NCBI GenBank assembly: GCA_044225675.1
Contig: JBGAIH010000003.1
Location: 158,722-222,721 of the forward strand
Length of the DNA: 64,000 nucleotides
From: JACMQX01 sp044225675
GTDB lineage: Bacteria; Pseudomonadota; Gammaproteobacteria; Burkholderiales; Burkholderiaceae_C
Direction: 5' to 3'
The translations under genes were made by a program, and so were the position numbers. The notes under the pieces are model-generated. The model saw only the letters and a program-made list of their open reading frames with translations. It was not told the origin of the DNA and did not search any database. Shown here piece by piece: positions 44,396 to 52,300 of the stretch. The stretch's first letter is position 1, and each line of letters begins with the position of its first letter.

Positions 44396-44410
44396 GACCT
44401 TGGTCATGTC
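44396..44410 (-). promoter_or_regulatory. Shared upstream motif, copy before propeller paralog 1
   Basis: On the gene strand GACATGACCAAGGTC, with the last base 67 bases before the start codon. The same core, CATGACCWARGTC, lies 66 and 64 bases before paralogs 2 and 4. TGACC-AA-GGTC is a short imperfect inverted repeat, as for a dimeric regulator. Confidence 0.4.
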
Positions 44411-44464
44411 CGCGCGGCGCTTTCCTCATGCGGTGGCGATGCGGCGCTGCAGCCGCAAGGACGC

Positions 44465-45691
44465 CTAGGGAGCGGGCTTGAAGATCGTCACGCGCGTCGG
44501 CGACTCGGTGACGAAGAGCGTGCTGCCCACGAAAGTCACAGCGATCGGAAAGGTCAGGGTGGTTGCATCGCGTGTGCGCTCCGCGCCGTCGTTGAAATCA
44601 GGCTGCCCCAGAACGATGTCCGCCGGCCGGCCCGAGGTGGTCGGCCAGCCGTCCCAGAGCAGAACGCGGTGATTGACCGAGTCTGCAATGGCCAGATACC
44701 TGCCGCTGAAGGCGACTGCGGTGGATATGTTCATCCGCGCGCTCGACAGCCCCGCCTCATTGGTCGTGAAGTCCTCCTGTCCCAGGACGACATCGGCTGG
44801 CTGGAATGACGTGGTCGGGAAGGTGTTCCAGAGCAGCACACGGTTATTGAAGGAGTCGGCAATCGCCAGTCGTGTGCCGTCCGTCCACACGCCGTTCGGT
44901 CCGAAGAAGGTCCGTGCGCTTGGTGTCCCGCCAGTGCCGTCCTGGGCGTCGTCGTTCGCGGCGCATGCGTCCATGCCGTTCTGTCCGAGTACCAGGTCCG
45001 GGACCTGGCCGCTGGTGGCGGGCACGCTGTTCCAGATCAGCACGCGGTTGTTCTGGCGGTCGCTGACGAGCAGCTTTCCGTTCGGGCTGAGAACGGCCTG
45101 CATGGGCTGCCCGAACCGGTTGGCCGCGCAGGCGCTGACGCCTGCCTGGCCGAGGAGCACGTCGGGCGCACCGCCCATGGCTTGCGGCACGGTGTTGTAG
45201 ATCGCCACCTGCCGACCGAAGGATGTGGCGACCGCCATCTTGCCGTTGGCAATGCTGACGCCGGCAGCGCCGTCGAGTGAGCCTGCGGAGTTCAGATCGG
45301 GCGCGCCCACGGCAAAGATGGCCGAGACGCCGTTGACGCTCGGCGTGCCTGCAAACACGAGCAGCCGGTCGTTGCCCCCGTCGGCAATATAGAGCTTGCC
45401 GTCAGCCCCTGCAGCCATGCCGCGGGCGTTGATGAAGCTGCTCGCGGTCGTGCCCGCGCCGTCGCTCGTCGCATCCGGTTGCCCGATCCAGTTGGCAGGG
45501 GCCTGGAAGTTGGTGAATGTGCCGGAGGGTGTTGCGGCAGGCGCCGGTGCGGACGGCGAGGGGGCGGGTGCAGAGGGAATGGGCGAGTTGCCGGCAGATT
45601 CGGTGTCGTCCGAGCCGTCGCCCACGCAGGCAGCCAGTGCGGCCGAAAGCGCCACCACGGCGATCCAGCGGGTTGTGTCGGGAGTTCTCAT
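44465..45691 (-). CDS. NHL-like beta-propeller lipoprotein, paralog 2
   Basis: A 408-residue paralog: MRTPDTTRWIAVVALSAALAAC lipoprotein signal, acidic VGDGSDDTESAG stretch, Pro/Ala/Ser linker, then repeats ADGKLYIADGGNDRLLVFAG, NGKMAVATSFGRQVAIYNTV, NGKLLVSDRQNNRVLIWNSV, TDGTRLAIADSFNNRVLLWN, SGRYLAIADSVNHRVLLWDG and NTLFVTESPTRVTIFKPAP-like ending (STLFVTE). Conserved Cys in VSACAANRF and MDACAANDDAQDG. An adjacent in-frame ATG (45694) is an equal start candidate. Probably exposed at the inner or outer membrane as a lipoprotein. Own upstream region with the shared motif. Confidence 0.75.
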   Translation of the reverse strand: MRTPDTTRWIAVVALSAALAACVGDGSDDTESAGNSPIPSAPAPSPSAPAPAATPSGTFTNFQAPANWIGQPDATSDGAGTTASSFINARGMAAGADGKLYIADGGNDRLLVFAGTPSVNGVSAIFAVGAPDLNSAGSLDGAAGVSIANGKMAVATSFGRQVAIYNTVPQAMGGAPDVLLGQAGVSACAANRFGQPMQAVLSPNGKLLVSDRQNNRVLIWNSVPATSGQVPDLVLGQNGMDACAANDDAQDGTGGTPSARTFFGPNGVWTDGTRLAIADSFNNRVLLWNTFPTTSFQPADVVLGQEDFTTNEAGLSSARMNISTAVAFSGRYLAIADSVNHRVLLWDGWPTTSGRPADIVLGQPDFNDGAERTRDATTLTFPIAVTFVGSTLFVTESPTRVTIFKPAP

Positions 45692-45756
45692 CATTGGGTA
45701 CCAGGTGTGGAAACAGGGAACCGGGCATCTTGAACGGCAGGCGACTTCGCGCCCAC

Positions 45757-45771
45757 GACTTTGGTCATGTC
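45757..45771 (-). promoter_or_regulatory. Shared upstream motif, copy before propeller paralog 2
   Basis: Gene-strand GACATGACCAAAGTC, 66 bases before the start codon at 45691. Differs from the copy at 44396-44410 by one base, although surrounding bases are not conserved. Confidence 0.4.
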
Positions 45772-45848
45772 GGGGCGGTACGCCTTGAGGCCGGGCGTCT
45801 GACGCCGCGCTCGAGGCCCGGCGATGAAGCCGTAGGCCGCGCACGGCG

Positions 45849-47045
45849 CTACGGCGCGGCCTTGAAGATGCTCAGGCGGTTCGACGTCTCGGTGACGAAC
45901 AGGGTGTTGCCCGAGAACGAGAGGAAGGTCGGGAAGGTCAGCGTGAAGGCGTCGCGCGTGCGCTGCGTGCTGGTTGCGAAATCGGGCTGGCCCAGGACGA
46001 CCGAGGCGCTCGCGCCGTTGGTGGTTGGAAAGCCGTCCCACAGCAGCACCCTGTTGTTCAGCGAATCGGACACGGCCAGGTACCTGCCGTTCCAGGCGAT
46101 GCTGTGGGGCAGGATGAAGCCGCCCGCCGTGACCAGGTCGAGGGTTTCCGTGAAGCTGGTCTGGCCGAGAACGAGGTCGGCCGGCTGGAACGAGGTGGTG
46201 GGGAAGGTCTTCCAGATCAGCACCCGGTTGTTGTTTCCATCGACCACGGCGAGGCGGGTTCCGTCGGTCCACACGCCCGCAGGCCCGCTCAGGGTCCGGG
46301 CGGTGGGGCTCGGGTCGGAGAGGTGGTCCTGGTTGTCATCGTTGCTGGAGCAATGGGTGAGGCTGGCCTGGCCCAGCACCAGATCCGGCGCCTGGCCTGC
46401 GGCGGTGGGCAACGCGTTCCAGATCAGCACGCGGTGGTTCTCGCCATCCGACACGATGAGCTTCTTGCCGTCAGGGCTGATGACGGGCTGGATCGGCAAC
46501 TCGAACTTGTCGGCGGCGCATCCGGGCGTTCCCTGCTGGCCGATCCGCAAGACGGGGGTGGCACCGGAAGCCTGCGGGACCGGATTGAAGATGGCGACCT
46601 GATGGTCGAAGGTCAGCGCGACGGCGAGCTTGCCGTCATGGAGGCTCATGCCCACCGGGCCGTTCAGATTGCCGCCGGACGTGAAGTCGGGGGCTCCCAG
46701 GACGAAACTCGCGCTGGCGCCGTTGACGCCCGGCGTGCTGGCGAACACCATGAGGCGCCGGCCCGTCAGGTCACTGACGTAGAGCTTGCCGTCCGGGCCG
46801 GTGGCAGTGCCCCGGATGCCCCGGAAGTTGCTGGCCGTCGTGTCAAAGACCTCTGACGTCTCGTCGGCCTGGCCGATCCAGTTGGCCGGGCGCTGGAAGG
46901 TGGAGAAGGCGCCCAGGTGGGGGGCTGCGGGTGTCGGCGCGGGCGTGCCGACGGTGTCTTCGCTGTTGCCCTCGCCCCCGCAGGCCGCGATGGTGGCGGC
47001 GAGGGCAGCGATGGCGATCCAGCGGGCGCGGTTCGGTGATGTCAT
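45849..47045 (-). CDS. NHL-like beta-propeller lipoprotein, paralog 3
   Basis: A 398-residue paralog: MTSPNRARWIAIAALAATIAAC signal with lipobox TIAAC, GGEGNSEDTVG, a shorter linker, then the same series of repeats (PDGKLYVSDLTGRRLMVFAS, DGKLAVALTFDHQVAIFNPV, DGKKLIVSDGENHRVLIWNA, TDGTRLAVVDGNNNRVLIWK, NGRYLAVSDSLNNRVLLWDG, NTLFVTETSNRLSIFKAAP). Conserved Cys in PGCAADKFE and THCSSNDDNQD. Contains a 75-base block identical to paralog 4. Only 116 bases separate it from paralog 4, and the upstream motif seen at the other three is absent, so it may depend on paralog 4 transcription. Confidence 0.75.
   Translation of the reverse strand: MTSPNRARWIAIAALAATIAACGGEGNSEDTVGTPAPTPAAPHLGAFSTFQRPANWIGQADETSEVFDTTASNFRGIRGTATGPDGKLYVSDLTGRRLMVFASTPGVNGASASFVLGAPDFTSGGNLNGPVGMSLHDGKLAVALTFDHQVAIFNPVPQASGATPVLRIGQQGTPGCAADKFELPIQPVISPDGKKLIVSDGENHRVLIWNALPTAAGQAPDLVLGQASLTHCSSNDDNQDHLSDPSPTARTLSGPAGVWTDGTRLAVVDGNNNRVLIWKTFPTTSFQPADLVLGQTSFTETLDLVTAGGFILPHSIAWNGRYLAVSDSLNNRVLLWDGFPTTNGASASVVLGQPDFATSTQRTRDAFTLTFPTFLSFSGNTLFVTETSNRLSIFKAAP
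46027..46101. repeat. 75-bp block identical to 47340-47414
   Basis: Lies inside paralog 3 and encodes the LAVSDSLNNRVLLWDGFP blade. It is identical to the block at the same place in paralog 4, whereas flanking sequence on both sides is clearly diverged, a sign of gene conversion or recent exchange. Confidence 0.85.
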
Positions 47046-47161
47046 GGTGTGTGGCGGGGAGTGAATTGAATTGAATGGGATCCGCTGCAGCAGCGCGGCT
47101 GCGGGCATTGGCGCTTGGGGCAGGCGATGTGTTTCAGGCGATGTCAGTCATCTGCGGCAGG

Positions 47162-48385
47162 TCACGGCACCGCCTTGAAGATCGACACGCGGTGGGCCAG
47201 TTCCGTGACGAACAGCGTGTTGCCCACGAAGGTGATGAATGTCGGGAAGGTCAGGCTGAACGCGTCGCGGGCGGTTTCGGCGCTGGCGTTCAGATCGGGC
47301 TGGCCGAGGGCGATCTGCGCCGGCGCCGCGTTCACGGTGGGAAAGCCGTCCCACAGCAGCACCCTGTTGTTCAGCGAATCGGACACGGCCAGGTACCTGC
47401 CGTTCCAGGCGATGTGATTGGGCAGGTTCAGCCCGGAGGCCGAGGCGCTGCCGCCGCTGCTGATGAAGTCGTCCTGCCCGAGCACGAGGTCCGCAGGCTC
47501 GAACGACAGGGTCGGGAAGGTGTTCCAGATCAGCACGCGGCTGTTGTTCGTGTCGGCGATCACGAGGCGGGTTCCGTCGGTCCAGACGCCGTTCGGGCCG
47601 TTGAGGGTGCGCGCGGTTGGCAACGCACCGGACTGGCCCAGTTGTTCGTCATCGTTCGCCCTGCAAAGGGCCAGGCTGCTCTGGCCGAGCACCATGTCGG
47701 GCGCCTTGTCGGCGGTCGTCGGCACGGTGTCCCAGATCAGCACGCGGTGGTTCGCCCGGTCGGCGACGATGAATTTGCCATCCGGGCTGAAAAATGGCGT
47801 GACGGGACGGTTGAAACGTGTCGCCGAGCAGCCCGACGTGCCCGCCTGTCCGAGGAGCAGGTCGGGCGTCGCGCCAGCGGCCTGGGGCGCAGTGTTGTAG
47901 ATCGCCACCTGATGGCTGTCGAAGAGGGCCAGCGCCAGCTTGCCATTGCGGATGCTCATGCCGGACGGTCCGTTGAGATTGCCGACCGAGTTCAGATCCG
48001 GAGCGCCGATCGCGAAACTCGCGGTGGCGCCATTGACGCTGGGTGTGCCGTTGAACACGAGCACACGCCCGTTGGTCAGGTCACTGATGTAGAGCTTGCC
48101 GTCGGCGCCAGCGGCGACGGCCCGGGGGGTCACGAACGTGCTGCCCGTCGTGCCGGCGAGTTCGCCGGTCTCCTCGGTCTGCCCGATCCAGTTGGCGGCA
48201 CGCTGGTGCATGGCAAACGTGCCGGACAGGGATGGCGCAGGTGCCGGGGCGGCAGGTGCCGGCGCGCCTGGCGCGGGGGCGCCCGCCGACGGCCCGCTCC
48301 CCGCGTCCTGGCCCCCGCCGCATGCCGCAACAGCCGCGGTCAGGGCGACCACGGCGATCCATCGTGAGGTTCGTGAGGGGTTCAT
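47162..48385 (-). CDS. NHL-like beta-propeller lipoprotein, paralog 4
   Basis: A 407-residue paralog and the first transcribed of the array: MNPSRTSRWIAVVALTAAVAAC signal with lipobox AVAAC, GGGQDAGSGPS and an Ala/Pro linker, then repeats ADGKLYISDLTNGRVLVFNG, NGKLALALFDSHQVAIYNTA, DGKFIVADRANHRVLIWDTV, TDGTRLVIADTNNSRVLIWN, NGRYLAVSDSLNNRVLLWDG, NTLFVTELAHRVSIFKAVP. Conserved Cys in SGCSATRFN and LALCRANDDEQLG. Divergent from the second BMP receptor gene across 197 bases. Confidence 0.75.
   Translation of the reverse strand: MNPSRTSRWIAVVALTAAVAACGGGQDAGSGPSAGAPAPGAPAPAAPAPAPSLSGTFAMHQRAANWIGQTEETGELAGTTGSTFVTPRAVAAGADGKLYISDLTNGRVLVFNGTPSVNGATASFAIGAPDLNSVGNLNGPSGMSIRNGKLALALFDSHQVAIYNTAPQAAGATPDLLLGQAGTSGCSATRFNRPVTPFFSPDGKFIVADRANHRVLIWDTVPTTADKAPDMVLGQSSLALCRANDDEQLGQSGALPTARTLNGPNGVWTDGTRLVIADTNNSRVLIWNTFPTLSFEPADLVLGQDDFISSGGSASASGLNLPNHIAWNGRYLAVSDSLNNRVLLWDGFPTVNAAPAQIALGQPDLNASAETARDAFSLTFPTFITFVGNTLFVTELAHRVSIFKAVP
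47340..47414. repeat. 75-bp block identical to 46027-46101
   Basis: Second copy of the identical block, inside paralog 4; the two copies are 1313 bases apart in direct orientation, so recombination between them would delete one gene-length unit. Confidence 0.85.
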
Positions 48386-48448
48386 GGGTGATGCGGCAAA
48401 CGTCGTCGGAGTCGGGCGATGGTCGGCAACGCGGTTGCCGGGTCCAAG

Positions 48449-48461
48449 GACTTAGGTCATG
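48449..48461 (-). promoter_or_regulatory. Shared upstream motif, copy before propeller paralog 4
   Basis: Gene-strand CATGACCTAAGTC, 64 bases before the start at 48385. It also lies 122-134 bases before the divergent BMP receptor gene. Confidence 0.4.
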
Positions 48462-48582
48462 CGCGGCGCCCGATGTCGCGCGCAACGCCCTGCCAGCCCC
48501 GCCGGTTCGCCTTAAAATTCGGCTCCGGCACTGCCCGCCCCGCAGTGCCGTTTTTTCATCCGGGGCCATGTAGAGGACCACC

Positions 48583-49707
48583 ATGTACAAAAACCTCGCT
48601 GCCGCGCTCGCGGCCGCCTGCTGTTGCACTTTTCTCGTTTCCCTGTCCGCTTCGGCGCAGCCGGCTTCCACGGCCGGTGCTTCGCCCGCAGCGCCTCCCG
48701 TCACCGCACCGCTCAAGGCCGGCTTCGTCTATGTCGCGCCGCTCACCGACGCGGGCTGGGTGCGCCAGCATGAGGAGGGGCGCAAGGCGGTCGAGTCGGC
48801 GCTGGCCGGCCGGGTCAGCACCAGCTACGTCGAGAACGTGCCCGAAGGCGCCGACGCCGAGCGAGTCATCCGCGACCTCGCGCAGCAGGGCCACAGGCTG
48901 ATCTTCACGCCGAGCTTCGGCTACATGGAGCCCACGCTCAAGGTGGCGCGCGACTTTCCCGACGTGAAGTTCGAGTCCATCACCGGCTACAAGACCGCGC
49001 CCAACGTGGCCGTGGCCAATGCCCGCTACTACGAGGGACGCTACCTCGCCGGCGTGGCGGCAGGCCGCATGACGAAGACCCACGTCGCCGGCTACGTCGC
49101 GGGCTTTCCGATTCCCGAGGTGCTGCAGGGCATCAATGCCTTCATGCTGGGCATGCGCTCGGTCGATCCCCGCGCGACGGTCAAGGTCGTCTGGCTCAAC
49201 GCCTGGTTCGACCCGCCGCGCGAGCGCGACGCGGCCATGGCCCTGTTCAATCAGGACGTCGACGTGATCGCCTTCCACACCGGCTCGACCGCCGTCATGG
49301 CCGCTGCGCAGGAGCGCGGCCGCATGGCGGTGGCCTACCACTCCGACATGCGCAAGGTCGCGCCGGACGCGCAGATCGTGGCCGTCACGCACCAGTGGGG
49401 CGACTACTACACCCGTCGCGCGCGCGCCGTGCTCGACGGCACCTGGAAGAGCACGAGTGTCTGGGGCGGCGTGAAGGACGGCATGATCCGCGTTGGCGAC
49501 TTCGGTCCGAAGGTGCCCAAGGCGGTGCAGGACGAGGTGCTCGCACGCCAGCGCGACATCGCGGCCGGCCGGCTGCATCCCTTCACCGGCCCGATCACCG
49601 ACAACGAGGGCCGCGCCGTGCTGGCGGCCGGCGCGGTCATGACGGACGAACAGATACTGTCCATGAACTTTCTCGTATCGGGCGTGCAGGGCAAGGCCTC
49701 AAAATAG
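48583..49707 (+). CDS. Second BMP family substrate-binding protein
   Basis: A 374-residue periplasmic receptor related to the BMP lipoprotein at 40160 but with a cleavable Sec signal (ends SLSASAQ) instead of a lipobox. Family segments: KAGFVYVAPLTDAGWVRQHEEGRKAVE, ERVIRDLAQQGHRLIFTPSFGYMEP, VAGFPIPEVLQGINAF, VTHQWGDYYTRRARAVLDGTWKSTSVWGG. The start is supported by GAGGAC. It has no permease or ATPase beside it and is 5 bp from guanine deaminase, so it may lend a second specificity (guanine-type ligand) to the importer at 36540-40097 (inference). Confidence 0.83.
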   Translation: MYKNLAAALAAACCCTFLVSLSASAQPASTAGASPAAPPVTAPLKAGFVYVAPLTDAGWVRQHEEGRKAVESALAGRVSTSYVENVPEGADAERVIRDLAQQGHRLIFTPSFGYMEPTLKVARDFPDVKFESITGYKTAPNVAVANARYYEGRYLAGVAAGRMTKTHVAGYVAGFPIPEVLQGINAFMLGMRSVDPRATVKVVWLNAWFDPPRERDAAMALFNQDVDVIAFHTGSTAVMAAAQERGRMAVAYHSDMRKVAPDAQIVAVTHQWGDYYTRRARAVLDGTWKSTSVWGGVKDGMIRVGDFGPKVPKAVQDEVLARQRDIAAGRLHPFTGPITDNEGRAVLAAGAVMTDEQILSMNFLVSGVQGKASK

Positions 49708-49712
49708 CCCGC

Positions 49713-50996
49713 ATGACCATGAAAGCCTACCGCGCCAGCCTCCTGCGATTTGCCGATGACGGCCATGCCGTGTTCGACGAGGACGGACTGCTTCTCGTCG
49801 GCCCCGACGCCGACGGGCGGCCGGTGGTGCGCGCCGCGGGCGCCTGGAGCGCGCTGTCGGGCAACTACCCGGGCGTGGCGGTGGAGCATCTGCCGGGCCG
49901 CATCATCGCGCCAGGCTTCATCGACCTGCACATCCACTTTCCGCAGACGGACGTGATCGGCTCGCCGGCCGAGGGCCTGCTGCCCTGGCTCGACAACTAC
50001 ACCTTCCCGCACGAGTCGCGCTTTGCCGACCCGGCCTATGCGCAGGGCGTGGCCAGCGTGTTCCTCGACGAACTCGCGCGCCATGGCGTGACGACGGCGC
50101 TCGCCTTCGCCACCTCGCACCCGGCGTCGGTCGACGCGCTCTTCACCGAGGCGAAGGCGCGGGGCCTGCGCCTGATCACCGGCAAGGTGCTGCAGGACCG
50201 CCACTCGCCCGATGGCGTGCGCGACGACACGCAGCAGAGCCTGGTCGACACCGAAGCGCTGATCCGGCGCTGGCATGGTGTGGACCGGCTCGGCTATGCG
50301 ATCACGCCGCGCTTTGCACCGAGCTGCACCGAAGCGCAGCTGCGCGGCGCCGGCGAACTGGCGGCCAAGTACCCCGACGTCTGGATCCAGTCGCATGTGG
50401 CCGAGAACCTCGACGAGGTGCGCTGGGCGCGCGAGCTGTTCCCGGCCTCGCGCAGCTACCTGTCGATCTACGACGACTTCGGCCTGATGCGCGAGCGCGC
50501 CATCTATGCCCACTGCATCCACTTCGACGACGAGGACCGCGCCCTCATGCGGCGCACCGGCACGGCCGCCGCCGTCAGCCCCACCAGCAACCTGTTCCTG
50601 GGCAGCGGCTTCTTCGACTACGCCGGCGCCGACCGGGTGGGCTTTCGCTATGGCCTGGCCAGCGACGTGGGTGGCGGCACCAGCTTCAGCCCCTTCCACA
50701 CCATGATGGCGGCCTACTACGTGGGCCGCGAAGGGCAGACCAAGCCCGGCCTGAGCCTGTCGCCCCAGCACCTGTGGTGGCAGCACACGGCAGGCGCCGC
50801 GCAGGCGCTGGGCCTCGAAGGCGTGGTCGGCAACCTGCAGCCCGGCTGCGAGGCCGACTTCGTCATCCTCGACCCGAAGGCCACACCGATGCTGGCCCGC
50901 AAGACAGCGCACGCCCGCAACCTGGACGAGCTGCTGTTCTCGATGATCGTGCTGGGCGACGACCGGCTGATCGAGCGCACCGTCATCGCGGCCTGA
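49713..50996 (+). CDS. guaD: Guanine deaminase
   Basis: A 427-residue amidohydrolase converting guanine to xanthine. Metal sites: GFIDLHIHFPQTDVIG (His 73, His 75; the FPQTD phrase is diagnostic for GuaD), QSHVAENLDEVRW, AHCIHFDDED, and YGLASDVGGGTSFSPF with the metal Asp. The N-terminal MKAYRASLLRFADDG and the C-terminal CEADFVILDPKATPMLARKT match the family. A second ATG at codon 3 is possible. Probably co-transcribed with the upstream BMP receptor gene; its product xanthine is used by XdhAB. Confidence 0.92.
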   Translation: MTMKAYRASLLRFADDGHAVFDEDGLLLVGPDADGRPVVRAAGAWSALSGNYPGVAVEHLPGRIIAPGFIDLHIHFPQTDVIGSPAEGLLPWLDNYTFPHESRFADPAYAQGVASVFLDELARHGVTTALAFATSHPASVDALFTEAKARGLRLITGKVLQDRHSPDGVRDDTQQSLVDTEALIRRWHGVDRLGYAITPRFAPSCTEAQLRGAGELAAKYPDVWIQSHVAENLDEVRWARELFPASRSYLSIYDDFGLMRERAIYAHCIHFDDEDRALMRRTGTAAAVSPTSNLFLGSGFFDYAGADRVGFRYGLASDVGGGTSFSPFHTMMAAYYVGREGQTKPGLSLSPQHLWWQHTAGAAQALGLEGVVGNLQPGCEADFVILDPKATPMLARKTAHARNLDELLFSMIVLGDDRLIERTVIAA

Positions 50997-51064
50997 GCCC
51001 CGCGCCCGGCCGTGCCCGGGCGCGGGCTGGCCGTGTCACTAGAATCGCCGCAGGAGTGAGCGAC

Positions 51065-51631
<567 letters not shown>

Positions 51632-51818
51632 GGGTTTCCACCGAGGGGGAGGGCCCTTCAAGGTCAAGCGGCCGGCTCCGACTATCCATCCGGATCGTTG
51701 TTGGCCGCCCGACTGCGGCTGACACTTCGTCTCATGCCGGCCTGTTGCCCGGCTGCAGGAGACGACCATGCATGTCATGCCCGAAGCTTTCGCCCTGCGC
51801 CTCGGCGGTGCGGCCCAT

Positions 51819-51854
51819 GCCGACACCCGCGCCGACGCCCGTGCCGACACCCAC
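51819..51854 (+). repeat. 12-bp tandem repeat, three copies
   Basis: GCCGACACCCGC, GCCGACGCCCGT, GCCGACACCCAC in direct succession, in non-coding sequence upstream of a small-protein gene. Confidence 0.7.
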
Positions 51855-51891
51855 GCTGCCTCCCGCAGCGCAGACGCCGATCTGGCGCTTG

Positions 51892-51948
51892 TCCTACGAA
51901 GCAACGGGGCGATCGCCGAACCGGCAGGCGCCCGCCGTTTCCTAGGAT
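51892..51948 (+). promoter_or_regulatory. TCCTAC-N43-CCTAGGAT promoter pattern
   Basis: TCCTAC at 51892-51897 and CCTAGGAT at 51941-51948, exactly 43 bases apart. The same pair with identical spacing lies before the gene at 53484. If TAGGAT is a -10, the upstream box is centred near -61, a class I activator position. Confidence 0.4.
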
Positions 51949-51974
51949 CGACTCCATCATCCAAGGAGTCCGCC

Positions 51975-52292
51975 ATGCCAACCGTTGCCGCCTCGTCCGC
52001 CGCCCGGCTTGTGCCAGAGCGCATGAGCTACCTTCTGACCGTTCCCGGCCCCAGCGAATGCTCCCAGCATCCGCGTTACTGGCCGTCGGACCTGCTTTAC
52101 TCCTTCACCCTGCAGATGGCTGCACGCGGCTTCTGCGTGAGCGCCTCGATGATGCTGGGCGACCGCGACTACGCGCTCGAGCAGCTGGCCCACGCGCACA
52201 CCCTCAATGACGAGGCACTGCGTTCGCTGGCCGTCAAGCTGTTCACCTACTTCGACGCGCCGCAGCAAGAGGCGATCACTAGTCTGAACTGA
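51975..52292 (+). CDS. Small conserved-looking hypothetical protein
   Basis: A 105-residue soluble protein: SYLLTVPGPSECSQHPRYWP, then SDLLYSFTLQMAARGFCVSA and a helical C-terminus DRDYALEQLAHAHTLNDEAL. AAGGAG lies 6 bases before this ATG, deciding the start. No signal peptide or family recognised. Shares its promoter pattern with the gene at 53484, suggesting co-regulation under stress or another signal (inference). Confidence 0.65.
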   Translation: MPTVAASSAARLVPERMSYLLTVPGPSECSQHPRYWPSDLLYSFTLQMAARGFCVSASMMLGDRDYALEQLAHAHTLNDEALRSLAVKLFTYFDAPQQEAITSLN

Positions 52293-52300
52293 CAGCGCGA

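Larger units (their letters stand above)
51632..51974. other. Gap before the small-protein gene: repeat and promoter-like pattern
   Basis: No gene supported. It holds a 12-bp repeat (51819-51854) and the TCCTAC/CCTAGGAT pair at 51892-51948. The in-frame extension of the next gene into this gap (from 51768) is repeat-derived and rejected. Confidence 0.5.

Noticed and set aside
51768..51974. Upstream extension of the 105-residue small protein
   Set aside because: The extension is translated from a 12-bp repeat and the promoter-like boxes; a perfect AAGGAG precedes the downstream ATG.
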